From assembly GCA_026398545.1 (NCBI GenBank), contig JAPLSR010000153.1:1-11728 (forward strand): DNA of 11,728 nucleotides. The letters are read 5' to 3'. A program made the position numbers and the translations under genes. Positions 5,396 through 11,728 of this stretch are shown here, piece by piece. The stretch's first letter is position 1. Each line of letters opens with the position of its first letter. This stretch comes from Candidatus Sumerlaeota bacterium (lineage in GTDB: Bacteria > Sumerlaeota > Sumerlaeia > MWCT01). The notes beneath the pieces are model-generated. The model had not been told where the DNA came from and did no database searches. It saw only the letters and a list, made by a program, of their open reading frames with translations.

Positions 5396-6721
5396 ATGCT
5401 CATCCATAATGCCACCATCCTGACAATGAATGACAGGTGGGAAATCCAGGAAAATAGTGCAATTTATGTTGAGGGAGATTTGATTCGTGACATGGGGCAA
5501 TCGGGGGAACTCTTGCAAAAATACAAGGAACCCGCGCCACTGGACGCCCGTGGGCGGGTGGTCATGCCTGGATTCATCAACGCCCACATGCATCTCTACA
5601 GCACGTTCGCCCGTGGGATTGCCCTGAAGGATACCCCTCCCGTGACATTCAATGAAATCCTTGAACGCCTCTGGTGGCGGCTTGATAAAGCGCTTGATAA
5701 TGACGCGGTGCGCATGAGCGCTTTCATTCCTCTCATTCAGGCGATTCGCTGCGGAACCACGAGCCTCATAGACCATCATGCCAGTCCCCGCGCCATTACC
5801 GGCTCGCTTGATATTATTGCGGAACTGTTTGAATCGATCGGGTTGCGCGGGGCGCTCTGTTATGAGGTCTCGGACAGGGATGGCGCAAAGGCGGCAACTG
5901 CCGGCATTACGGAAAATGTGAGATTTCTTGAGCGTTGCACGAGGGAGCGCCCATCCTTTCTCCGCGGGATGTTCGGTCTCCACGCATCCTTCACATTAAG
6001 CGATGGGACGCTTGCGCAATGCCTTGAGGCGGCTGCCCCGTATGGCGCGGGTTTTCACGTCCATTGCGCAGAGGCAATTTCAGATGTTGAACATGCCCGC
6101 GCCCATTTTGGCAAAGGCGTGGTTGAACGTTTCGCCACAGCAGGCATCCTTGGACACAACACCATCGCCGCGCACTGTGTCCATGTGACGGAGAAGGAAA
6201 TCGGGATTCTTGGCGAAACGAAAACAAACGTTGTCCATAATCCGCGCTCCAATATGAATAATGCGGTGGGGTGCGCGCCCGCTCTGAAGATGATGCGCGC
6301 GGGTGTGCGGGTGGGGCTTGGAACGGACGGCATGAGCGCCTGCATGACCGATGAACTGAAGACGGCGCTTCTCCTGCACAAACATGAATCCCGTGACCCG
6401 CGTGCGGGCTGGACGGAATGTCCGGAGATGCTTTTCAGAACGAATCCCAAAATCGCCAGCGAAATATTCGGGGCAAATATTGGCGTGATTGAAGCGGGGG
6501 CAAAAGCCGACCTCATCATCCTTGATTATTTCCCACCGACACCCATGACACCGCAGAATCTCGCGGGGCACATCCTGTTTGGACTTGCGGACGCGCCTGT
6601 TATGACAACAATCGTCGGGGGAAAAATCCTGATGAAGGATTGCATCCTCACTGAAATCGATGAAGAAGAAGTCAGCCGCCGCGCATGCGAAGTGGCAAAA
6701 GAGGTATGGAAGAGGTTTTAA
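5396..6721 (+). CDS. ssnA: SsnA-type amidohydrolase (putative aminohydrolase linked to selenium metabolism)
   Basis: SsnA proteins are metal-dependent amidohydrolases of the chlorohydrolase/cytosine-deaminase group, often encoded near selenium-dependent molybdenum hydroxylase genes; their substrate is not established. The 441-residue product is almost the same length as E. coli SsnA and shares, from memory, its distinctive strings: LWWRLDKALD (92-101), IDHHASP (125-131), VHNPRSNMNNAVG (280-292), KADLIILDYFPPTP (370-383) and NLAGHILFG (388-396). Metal and catalytic residues are present: His64 and His66 (NAHMH), His223 and Glu226 (HCAE), His260 and Asp311 (GTDG). ATG 5396 has AAGGAG at 8 nt. 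It diverges from the isomerase unit, and its stop abuts the stop of the convergent PLP enzyme. None of the usual SsnA neighbours (xanthine dehydrogenase-like subunits, ygfK, selD, yqeB) is in view, so a general deaminase role remains possible. Confidence 0.85.
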   Translation: MLIHNATILTMNDRWEIQENSAIYVEGDLIRDMGQSGELLQKYKEPAPLDARGRVVMPGFINAHMHLYSTFARGIALKDTPPVTFNEILERLWWRLDKALDNDAVRMSAFIPLIQAIRCGTTSLIDHHASPRAITGSLDIIAELFESIGLRGALCYEVSDRDGAKAATAGITENVRFLERCTRERPSFLRGMFGLHASFTLSDGTLAQCLEAAAPYGAGFHVHCAEAISDVEHARAHFGKGVVERFATAGILGHNTIAAHCVHVTEKEIGILGETKTNVVHNPRSNMNNAVGCAPALKMMRAGVRVGLGTDGMSACMTDELKTALLLHKHESRDPRAGWTECPEMLFRTNPKIASEIFGANIGVIEAGAKADLIILDYFPPTPMTPQNLAGHILFGLADAPVMTTIVGGKILMKDCILTEIDEEEVSRRACEVAKEVWKRF

Positions 6722-7906
6722 CTACTTCACGCCAGCCAGCGCCTGCTCTAAGTCTTTGATGATAGACTCCGGCTCCTCAACACCAGCCGAGAAACGAATC
6801 AGGTTGTCTTTAATACCAAGGGACTCGCGCTCCTCTCTGGTGCAGTTGTAATAGGAGATTGAGGCGGGATGAGTTATCAGGCTCTCCACCCCGCCAAAAC
6901 TGGGACCAATGCGCAGCCGCTTAAGACGGTCAAGGAAGGCGCGTGTGCCGGCATAATCGGCATCCACCTCAAAGGTTACCACGGCGCCAAACCCGCGCAT
7001 GGTGCGGCGCGCAAGGTCATAATACTTGTGACATGGCAGACCCGGATAATAGACACGCCTGATGTGTGGATTTCTCTCCAGATATTCGGCGATTTTTTGC
7101 CCGTTTTCATTAAAGCGCTGCATGCGCAAGGCAAATGTCTTCAACCCACGGATGAGCATATAACTCGTGAAGGGACCGATGACGCCTCCCATTGTTTTGT
7201 GAAATTCTCTGATTTTATCAATGAAAGACGCTGGACCCAGGACAACGCCGGCGAGGAGGTCATTGTGACCGCCAAGATATTTCGTGCAGCTGTGGATGAC
7301 AAGGTTCACACCAAGCTCAAGCGGGCGTTGATTGTAAGGTGTGGCGAAGGTGCTGTCCGAGATAAGGATAATGTCTTTTCCCTTCACCATCTGCGCCAGA
7401 CGCTCGAGGTCCATAACGTTAAGATAGGGATTTGTCGGCGATTCGGAGAAAAAGATACGCGTATTGGGGCGAAGGGCTGCCTCCATTGCATCATAATCAT
7501 GAACGGAGACGACGGAGGTTTCCACACCGAATTGCGGCAGGACGGTCTTGCAGAATTCAAGCGTCTTCTTGTAAGCATCGTCGGTGGTGACGACATGGTC
7601 GCCGGAACGAAGGAGGGCAAGGAAGGTTGTCGTGATGGCGTTCATGCCGGAAGAAAAAAGGAGCGCATCCTCGGCGCCCTCGAGGGCGGCAAGTTTTTTC
7701 TCCGCCGCCGTCTGGGTCGGATTGCCATATCGCCCATACTCATAGCGCTTGTTCAGACCGCTAACGTAGTCGTCAATATCTTTCGAGTTGCGGAAGATAA
7801 AGGTGGAAGTCTGAATGATTGGCGTGGTGATGGAGTTGTAGGCATTAACATGCTCCTCACCGGCATAAACAGCGAGTTCTGAAAAGTTCAAAGGTTCATC
7901 ATCCAT
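6722..7906 (-). CDS. metB: Cystathionine gamma-synthase family PLP enzyme (plant-like subgroup)
   Basis: This fold-type I PLP enzyme most likely makes cystathionine from an activated homoserine and cysteine on the route to methionine; cystathionine lyase or methionine gamma-lyase activity cannot be excluded. The 394-residue product carries YEYGRYGNPT (about 56-65, phosphate contacts), SSGMNA (96-101), the PLP-ring Asp of ISDSTFATP (Asp184), the Schiff-base Lys209 in SCTKYLGGHND, and IRFSAGVE (371-378). DDAYKKTLEFCKTVLPQFGVE-like and SYYNCTREERESLGIKDNL-like stretches resemble plant cystathionine gamma-synthase (DCYRKTR..., GIKDNLVRFS) more than E. coli MetB, by recollection. The start at 7906 follows GGAGG at 9 nt; an upstream in-frame TTG at 7939 has no such support. 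It ends directly against ssnA. A possible -35 TTGACG at 8000-7995 exists but no good -10 pairs with it. Confidence 0.85.
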   Translation of the reverse strand: MDDEPLNFSELAVYAGEEHVNAYNSITTPIIQTSTFIFRNSKDIDDYVSGLNKRYEYGRYGNPTQTAAEKKLAALEGAEDALLFSSGMNAITTTFLALLRSGDHVVTTDDAYKKTLEFCKTVLPQFGVETSVVSVHDYDAMEAALRPNTRIFFSESPTNPYLNVMDLERLAQMVKGKDIILISDSTFATPYNQRPLELGVNLVIHSCTKYLGGHNDLLAGVVLGPASFIDKIREFHKTMGGVIGPFTSYMLIRGLKTFALRMQRFNENGQKIAEYLERNPHIRRVYYPGLPCHKYYDLARRTMRGFGAVVTFEVDADYAGTRAFLDRLKRLRIGPSFGGVESLITHPASISYYNCTREERESLGIKDNLIRFSAGVEEPESIIKDLEQALAGVK

Positions 7907-8098
7907 GAGCAGTTTCCTCCCATAAAAAACTTGAAACAACTGTCACACGTGGCAAAAGAATAATGATGTGTATTTGGGAATCTTTTCATTTTTGCGTCAA
8001 GGGGTTTTCTTTGAATCCCCAATGTCTGATAATTACTCATGTAAACGGGTGCAAAAATAATATTTTAAATCCTTGATGAAAAAAGGAAAGCAAAATTT
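7907..8098. other. Divergent intergenic region between the PLP enzyme and chrA
   Basis: At 192 nt this is the longest gene-free gap. It must hold the start signals of two divergent genes. For the minus-strand gene there is TTGACG at 8000-7995 without a good -10. For chrA, AATAAT at 8056-8061 could serve as a -10 with a poor -35 (TTACTC at 8033-8038). GGGG and CCCC runs near 8001-8020 can pair into a short hairpin without a T tail. I see no riboswitch, small ORF or repeat in it. Confidence 0.4.
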
Positions 8099-9283
8099 AT
8101 GGAAAAACCGAATGTCTCGCCCAACCTCATACGTCCTTCCCTGCCGGCGCTCTTTCTATCCTTTTTGAGACTGGGGATGACCGCCTTTGGCGGACCAGCC
8201 ATGGTGGCTTATATGCGGACAATGGCGGTGGAGAGGAAACGCTGGCTGGATGAGGAGACATTTCGCGACGGTGTGGCACTCTGTCAGACTATCCCCGGCG
8301 CAACATCCATGCAGACCAGCGCATATGTCGGATTGAGGGCGCGGGGCATTGCAGGCGCAGCCCTCAGTTTTATTGCCTTTGGTCTTCCCGCCTTCTGCGC
8401 CGTGACCGCCCTTACCGCCCTTTATGTCCACACGCGCAACCTGCCGGCTATTGTATCCGCCTTCGGCGGACTCCGCGCAATCATTGTCTCCATTATTGCA
8501 AATGCAGCCATCTCTTTTGGAAAGAGCACCCTCAAAGGGTTCAAAGAAATAGTCATCACGGCAATTGCCGGTATTCTCTTCGGGCTCGGGACAAATCCTG
8601 CCCTGGTTATCTTTTTAGCCGCCCTTCTGGGGATGCTATTCTACAGGCGGGAATCCTTTCAGGGAAGTGGATATTGTTCTGGCACAACAGCACCCTACCC
8701 TGGAAATTATCTGGCGCTTTTGATGGCAGCTCTCACAGGATACATTCTGCTCTTTTGCATAAGCCGTCCCTTTTCCCATCTTGCCGCCCTCATGTCAAAG
8801 GTTGACCTCCTTGCCTTCGGCGGCGGGTATTCCTCCGTGCCGCTCATGTTTCATGAGGTGGTGAATGTCAATAAATGGATAGATGCAAGGACCTTCATGG
8901 ATGGTATTGTCCTGGGACAGGTGACGCCCGGTCCAATTGTGATAACCGCCACATTTGTTGGATACTGGCTATATGGTCTTCCGGGAAGCATCATCGGGAC
9001 TATCAGCGTGTTTCTTCCATCATTTTTAATTGTGGTTGGGATTGTGCCTTATTATGACAGGATAAGGGGCTCCGCCTGGTTTCACCGGACAATGAAGGGG
9101 ATTCTCTCATCATTTGTGGGGCTTCTGGTATCGGTGACAATCCGTTTCGGGATGAATGTTCAATGGAACCTGTTTCTCATCCTTCTTGCCGCGGCGGCGC
9201 TTGTTGCTCTTCTGAGAAAAGTTGAGATATTCTGGGTTGTCCTTGCAGGGGTCCTTCTCTCCATAATAGCACTTCACCGTTGA
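8099..9283 (+). CDS. chrA: Chromate transporter ChrA, full-length two-domain CHR family
   Basis: ChrA proteins sit in the inner membrane and expel chromate, lowering its uptake via sulfate routes. The 394-residue product is the long form with two homologous halves. The N half carries FGGP (30-33) and CQTIPGATSMQTSAYVG (62-78); the C half carries FGGGYSSVPLM (240-250) and GQVTPGPIVITATFVG (273-288), which are matching elements of the internal repeat. About ten hydrophobic segments are visible and a soluble linker lies near 183-203. ATG 8099 follows AAGGAAAG at 8 nt. The gene stands alone on the plus strand; no chrB-type regulator is adjacent, and the 192-nt upstream gap has only a weak promoter candidate. 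It converges with the DmeF metal exporter. Some CHR proteins of anaerobes may have roles other than resistance, so the substrate is inferred from family. Confidence 0.9.
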   Translation: MEKPNVSPNLIRPSLPALFLSFLRLGMTAFGGPAMVAYMRTMAVERKRWLDEETFRDGVALCQTIPGATSMQTSAYVGLRARGIAGAALSFIAFGLPAFCAVTALTALYVHTRNLPAIVSAFGGLRAIIVSIIANAAISFGKSTLKGFKEIVITAIAGILFGLGTNPALVIFLAALLGMLFYRRESFQGSGYCSGTTAPYPGNYLALLMAALTGYILLFCISRPFSHLAALMSKVDLLAFGGGYSSVPLMFHEVVNVNKWIDARTFMDGIVLGQVTPGPIVITATFVGYWLYGLPGSIIGTISVFLPSFLIVVGIVPYYDRIRGSAWFHRTMKGILSSFVGLLVSVTIRFGMNVQWNLFLILLAAAALVALLRKVEIFWVVLAGVLLSIIALHR

Positions 9284-9286
9284 AGT

Positions 9287-9321
9287 CATAAAAAGACATT
9301 TGATAATTATTTGCTTTTATG
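9287..9321. terminator. Weak AT-rich hairpin between convergent chrA and dmeF
   Basis: CATAAAAAG (9287-9295) and CTTTTATG (9314-9321) can pair over 8 bp with one bulged A and an 18-nt loop, in the 33-nt gap between two convergent genes. A short T run follows on the plus strand (ATTTTTATC after 9325). The stem is AT-rich and would be weak, so a bidirectional terminator is only a possibility. Confidence 0.25.
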
Positions 9322-10246
9322 GGTGATTTTTATCGGGACAGGCATATATTTCCATCGTAATATGCGACAATTCATCATGACGGGACAGAAGTTCTTTGTA
9401 ATATTGAGGGCTCTGGGGATGGGAAGATACTAATGCTACAATGCAGGCAAATTTGCCACGTCCGATTCGCCACACATGAAGATCACTGATTTTTGTGTCA
9501 CCGTCTGCCTCAATCGCCCTGCGGATTTCGCCCACTATACTTGTATCCGTCTCCCGATCCAGCAAAATATTACTGGTCTCACGTAATAAACCATAAGTCC
9601 ACCGGATTATCATCGCAGAGCCAACAATCCCCATGAAAGGGTCGAGCCAATTCCAGCGCAGATATTTACCGCCGAGGAGTGCCACGATTGCAAAAACAGA
9701 TGTCAATGCATCCGAAATTACGTGGAGATACGCCGCATGAATATTCAAATCCTTATGCCCATGTCCCCGGTTATTATGGTGTGAATCTTCTTCATGTTCC
9801 TTAAGAATCAAGGCGCTGACCACATTAACTGCCAGTCCGATCATAGCCACAATAATCGCCGGATTATAATGAATGACGAGTGGTTTAAAAAATCGCCGGA
9901 TAGATTCCACAGACATATAGAGGGCAACAAGACCCAGCAGGATAGCGCTCACGAATCCGCCGAGAATCTCCATTTTCCATGTCCCAAAGGCAAACCGGAC
10001 ATCAGATGAACATCTTCTTGCCAGAAGATAGGCAATCGCGGTTATGCCGAGGGCAAGGGCATGTGTGCTCATGTGCCATCCATCAGCAAGCAAAGCCATC
10101 GAGCAAAACAGCAATCCAGCCCATATCTCAATGAGCATCATCACTGAGGTCAGGAAGAAAACGATCCAGGCGTTCTTTTCAGCATGTGTCTCCCCAGAGC
10201 TGAAAACGTGCGAATGTTGCCAGATGGATATATTTTTAGTATGCAT
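9317..10246 (-). CDS. dmeF: Cation diffusion facilitator, DmeF-type Co(II)/Ni(II) exporter
   Basis: Cation diffusion facilitators exchange divalent metals for protons across the inner membrane; DmeF members mainly confer cobalt and nickel tolerance. The 309-residue product begins with the DmeF-like HSHVF motif (11-15) and has six membrane segments at about 28-47, 49-77, 93-113, 127-148, 172-193 and 200-217, then a cytoplasmic domain of about 90 residues. The transport site is H58-x3-H62 in helix 2 (ADGWHMSTH) with H175-x3-D179 in helix 5; His replaces the helix-2 Asp of zinc-type CDFs, as expected for DmeF. A His/acidic loop (149-164, EHEEDSHH...GHGH) joins helices 4 and 5, and FAFGTWKMEILGG and ISDLHVWRIGRG are strong family strings. 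The start at 10246 has no clear Shine-Dalgarno, so translation initiation may be weak. No DmeR/RcnR-like regulator is visible. Confidence 0.9.
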   Translation of the reverse strand: MHTKNISIWQHSHVFSSGETHAEKNAWIVFFLTSVMMLIEIWAGLLFCSMALLADGWHMSTHALALGITAIAYLLARRCSSDVRFAFGTWKMEILGGFVSAILLGLVALYMSVESIRRFFKPLVIHYNPAIIVAMIGLAVNVVSALILKEHEEDSHHNNRGHGHKDLNIHAAYLHVISDALTSVFAIVALLGGKYLRWNWLDPFMGIVGSAMIIRWTYGLLRETSNILLDRETDTSIVGEIRRAIEADGDTKISDLHVWRIGRGKFACIVALVSSHPQSPQYYKELLSRHDELSHITMEIYACPDKNHP

Positions 10247-10260
10247 AAGGCTTTTTTATA

Positions 10261-10298
10261 TAAGGAAATTTTGTAAAAAATGAATCCTTAATTAACAA
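10261..10298 (-). promoter_or_regulatory. Candidate dmeF promoter enclosed by an inverted repeat
   Basis: On the minus strand TTGTTA (10298-10293) and TACAAA (10275-10270) are 17 nt apart, each matching the sigma-70 hexamers at 4 of 6. TAAGGA (10261-10266) and TCCTTA (10285-10290) form a perfect 6-bp inverted repeat with 18 nt between, enclosing the -10 and the start site, where a metal-sensing repressor could bind. A TTAATTAA palindrome overlaps the -35. The match is modest and AT-rich, so chance is possible. Confidence 0.35.
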
Positions 10299-10333
10299 GC
10301 ACACAGAACCAGACAGTGGGAGAAAAGGAAATA

Positions 10334-10711
10334 TCAATCCTTTTTTTGTTTATTCAGATAATCCTCAATGGCAGCGCGGATGCCCTGCTCGGCAAGAACA
10401 GAACAGTGCAATTTCTCAGGCGGAAGTCCCCCGAGCGCTGACATCACATCCTTGTTTGTAATCTTCAGCGCCTCATCTATCGTTTTGCCCTTCACCATCT
10501 CTGTGGTGATGGAGGACGTTGCAATTGCGGCGGCACAGCCGAGGGTCAGAAATTTTATATCGGTGATTATGTTATCCTTCACCTTGATAAATATCTGCAT
10601 AATATCACCACATTGGGGATTACCCACCTTGCCCATTCCGTCGGCATCATCGATTTTTCCGACATTCTTGGGGTTCATAAAAGTCTGGATGACTTTTTCA
10701 GTGTACTGCAT
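10334..10711 (-). CDS. nifU: Fe-S cluster assembly scaffold, NifU/IscU type
   Basis: This small cytoplasmic scaffold assembles Fe-S clusters from sulfur delivered by a cysteine desulfurase, then passes them to apoproteins. The 125-residue product is a single IscU-like domain with the three ligand cysteines in their usual settings: GNPQCGD (Cys34 with Asp36), TLGCAAAIATSS (Cys59) and LHCSVLAE (Cys103). It lacks the ferredoxin-like middle and Nfu-like C-terminal domains of full NifU from nitrogen fixers. The start at 10711 is set by GGAG (10721-10718) with a 6-nt spacer; the ATG at 10723 is part of that ribosome-binding site region and has no good site of its own. The start MQYTEKVIQTFMNPKNVG matches the usual family beginning. 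It follows nifS by 33 nt on the same strand, forming the standard donor-scaffold pair. A housekeeping Fe-S role is more likely than nitrogenase assembly, as no nif structural gene is in view. Confidence 0.93.
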   Translation of the reverse strand: MQYTEKVIQTFMNPKNVGKIDDADGMGKVGNPQCGDIMQIFIKVKDNIITDIKFLTLGCAAAIATSSITTEMVKGKTIDEALKITNKDVMSALGGLPPEKLHCSVLAEQGIRAAIEDYLNKQKKD

Positions 10712-10744
10712 ATATGTCTCCATGCTGGTGAATCATTTTACCTC

Positions 10745-11728
10745 TCAGGCGGCGGGCGTCTCGGGTGACATGGCGCGCAGGTTTTTAACAATCGGCGCAA
10801 ACACCTCTATAACACGGTCAATCTGCTCCTCCGTTGTGGAGCGACCAAGGCTGAACCGGACGGAGCCATGCGCTACCTCCACCGGCACACCCATCGCCAG
10901 AAGGACATGTGAGGGGTCAAGGGAGCCTGACGTGCAGGCAGAACCGGATGAAGCGGCAACACCCATGGCGTCTAAATGGAGCAGAATAGCCTCACCCTCA
11001 ACATATTTGACGCAAATCATGAGTGTGTTGGCAAGTCCCTTCTCCGGATGTCCCGCGACAAGGATATCAGAAATCGTATTCATGATACCCCGCAGGAGAC
11101 GGTCTCGCAGACGTCCCTCCCTTTTTGCCAAGTCTGCCATCTCTTCCCGTGCAATTTCTGCGGCGCATCCCAGACCCACAATGCCGGGAACATTCTCCGT
11201 GCCCGAACGCCTGTTCCACTCATGATGCCCGCCTTGAAAAAGACTGGTCATGCGTGTCCCCTTTTTGATATAAAGCGCGCCAACCCCTTTCGGTCCGTAA
11301 ATCTTGTGACCTGAAAGTGACAGGAGATTCACATCTTGTTTACGCACATCCACGGGAAACTTGCCCACGCTCTGAACAGCGTCTGTATGAACCACAATAC
11401 TGCGCTCTCTGGCAATTGCGGCGACTTCTTCAATCGGTTCAATTGCGCCCGTCTCATTATTGGCGTGCATGACCGTTATCAGAATTGTTTTAGACGTTAT
11501 GGCGCTTTTCAACTCATCTATGTGAATAACGCCATCCGAATTAACACCGACATAGGTTACCTCAAACCCGTTTTTCTTCATCCATTTGCAGCAATTGAGG
11601 ACGGCATGATGTTCAACGGCAGAGGTGATGATGCGGTTCCCCTTTTCGCGCAGCGCAAAGGCAATGCCCTTGATGGCAAGGTTATCAGACTCTGTGCCTC
11701 CTGAGGTGAAAATAATCTCCTCCGGCTG
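10745..11728 (-). CDS. nifS: Cysteine desulfurase NifS/IscS (N-terminus cut by window edge)
   Basis: This PLP enzyme takes sulfur from L-cysteine as a persulfide and donates it to the scaffold encoded next door. The window shows 327 C-terminal residues; the frame is open through the right edge at 11728, so about 60-70 residues are missing. Visible elements in order: TSGGTESDN (PLP phosphate contacts), SAVEHHAV (the His that stacks on the PLP ring, fragment residue about 40), HANNETG, VVHTDAVQ (PLP Asp), the Schiff-base Lys142 in SLSGHKIYGPKGVG, RSGTEN, and the catalytic persulfide Cys265 in SGSACTSGS, followed by VRFSLGR. The long active-site loop around that Cys is the class I (NifS/IscS) type, not SufS. 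An ATG at 11579-11581 lies in the middle of the conserved fold and is internal, not a start. No IscR-like regulator can be seen because upstream sequence is outside the window. Confidence 0.93.
   Translation of the reverse strand, partial: QPEEIIFTSGGTESDNLAIKGIAFALREKGNRIITSAVEHHAVLNCCKWMKKNGFEVTYVGVNSDGVIHIDELKSAITSKTILITVMHANNETGAIEPIEEVAAIARERSIVVHTDAVQSVGKFPVDVRKQDVNLLSLSGHKIYGPKGVGALYIKKGTRMTSLFQGGHHEWNRRSGTENVPGIVGLGCAAEIAREEMADLAKREGRLRDRLLRGIMNTISDILVAGHPEKGLANTLMICVKYVEGEAILLHLDAMGVAASSGSACTSGSLDPSHVLLAMGVPVEVAHGSVRFSLGRSTTEEQIDRVIEVFAPIVKNLRAMSPETPAA

Noticed and set aside
5276..5983. Minus-strand open frame (235 codons) opposite the start of ssnA
   Set aside because: It covers both the divergent promoter region and ssnA coding sequence antisense; ssnA has conserved metal-binding motifs and a good ribosome-binding site.
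5396..6721. In-frame UGA or SECIS element in or near ssnA because of its selenium association
   Set aside because: The reading frame has no internal stop and family members are not selenoproteins; no selenocysteine signal is needed or seen.
6869..7882. Long plus-strand open frame (337 codons) opposite the PLP enzyme
   Set aside because: It is antisense to a gene with every catalytic motif of the cystathionine gamma-synthase family; its product shows no recognisable domain, and it is a by-product of the codon use of the real gene.
8001..8020. GGGG...CCCC hairpin upstream of chrA as a terminator or riboswitch
   Set aside because: The stem is only 4 bp plus a bulged AT extension, lacks a T tail, and no known riboswitch core could be recognised.
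10368..11225. Plus-strand open frame (285 codons) spanning nifU and nifS
   Set aside because: It runs antisense across two conserved genes and their intergenic gap, with no ribosome-binding site noticed and no recognisable motif.

Overview
The window is about 50% GC and almost entirely coding. It holds twelve genes or gene parts, ten complete and two cut by the window edges. I see no rRNA, tRNA, CRISPR array, insertion sequence or phage gene. The cell is probably a Gram-negative (diderm) bacterium: there is an RlpA-like lipoprotein with a lipobox and an ExbB/ExbD-type inner-membrane proton channel. Shine-Dalgarno sites are mostly clear. The species cannot be named from this sequence; the mixture (D-lyxose isomerase, plant-type cystathionine gamma-synthase, NifS/NifU pair, short AT-rich intergenic repeat) would fit an environmental, possibly uncultivated, lineage.

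Left part, minus strand (5295 down to 1). A good promoter (TTGACG-N17-TATAGA) with an overlapping perfect inverted repeat precedes what looks like one transcription unit: D-lyxose/mannose-type ketol-isomerase, PfkB-family sugar kinase, ExbB-like and ExbD-like channel subunits (overlapping by 8 nt), an acyl-CoA ligase, and an RlpA-like lipoprotein. A 14-nt tandem repeat sits between the isomerase and the kinase. Beyond RlpA, a P-loop kinase resembling polynucleotide kinase-phosphatase begins behind its own TATAAT box and runs off the left edge. The isomerase and kinase suggest a small sugar-entry route; the other four genes are envelope and lipid functions, and why they share the unit is not obvious.

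Middle. On the plus strand, ssnA (an amidohydrolase of the selenium-metabolism-associated SsnA group) diverges from the isomerase unit. It ends directly against a convergent PLP enzyme of the cystathionine gamma-synthase family, with no base between the two stop codons.

Right part. A full-length, two-domain ChrA chromate transporter (plus) and a DmeF-type cobalt/nickel cation-diffusion facilitator (minus) are convergent neighbours and look like a small metal-resistance island. The dmeF start is preceded by a plausible promoter enclosed by a 6-bp inverted repeat. Last on the minus strand come nifU and nifS, the Fe-S scaffold and cysteine desulfurase; nifS is cut by the right edge.

No gene-free stretch exceeds 300 bases. 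The longest gaps are 7907-8098, 5233-5395 and 108-245, all likely promoter regions. Several genes have the real start downstream of the longest open frame, and the ribosome-binding sites used to decide this are given per gene.
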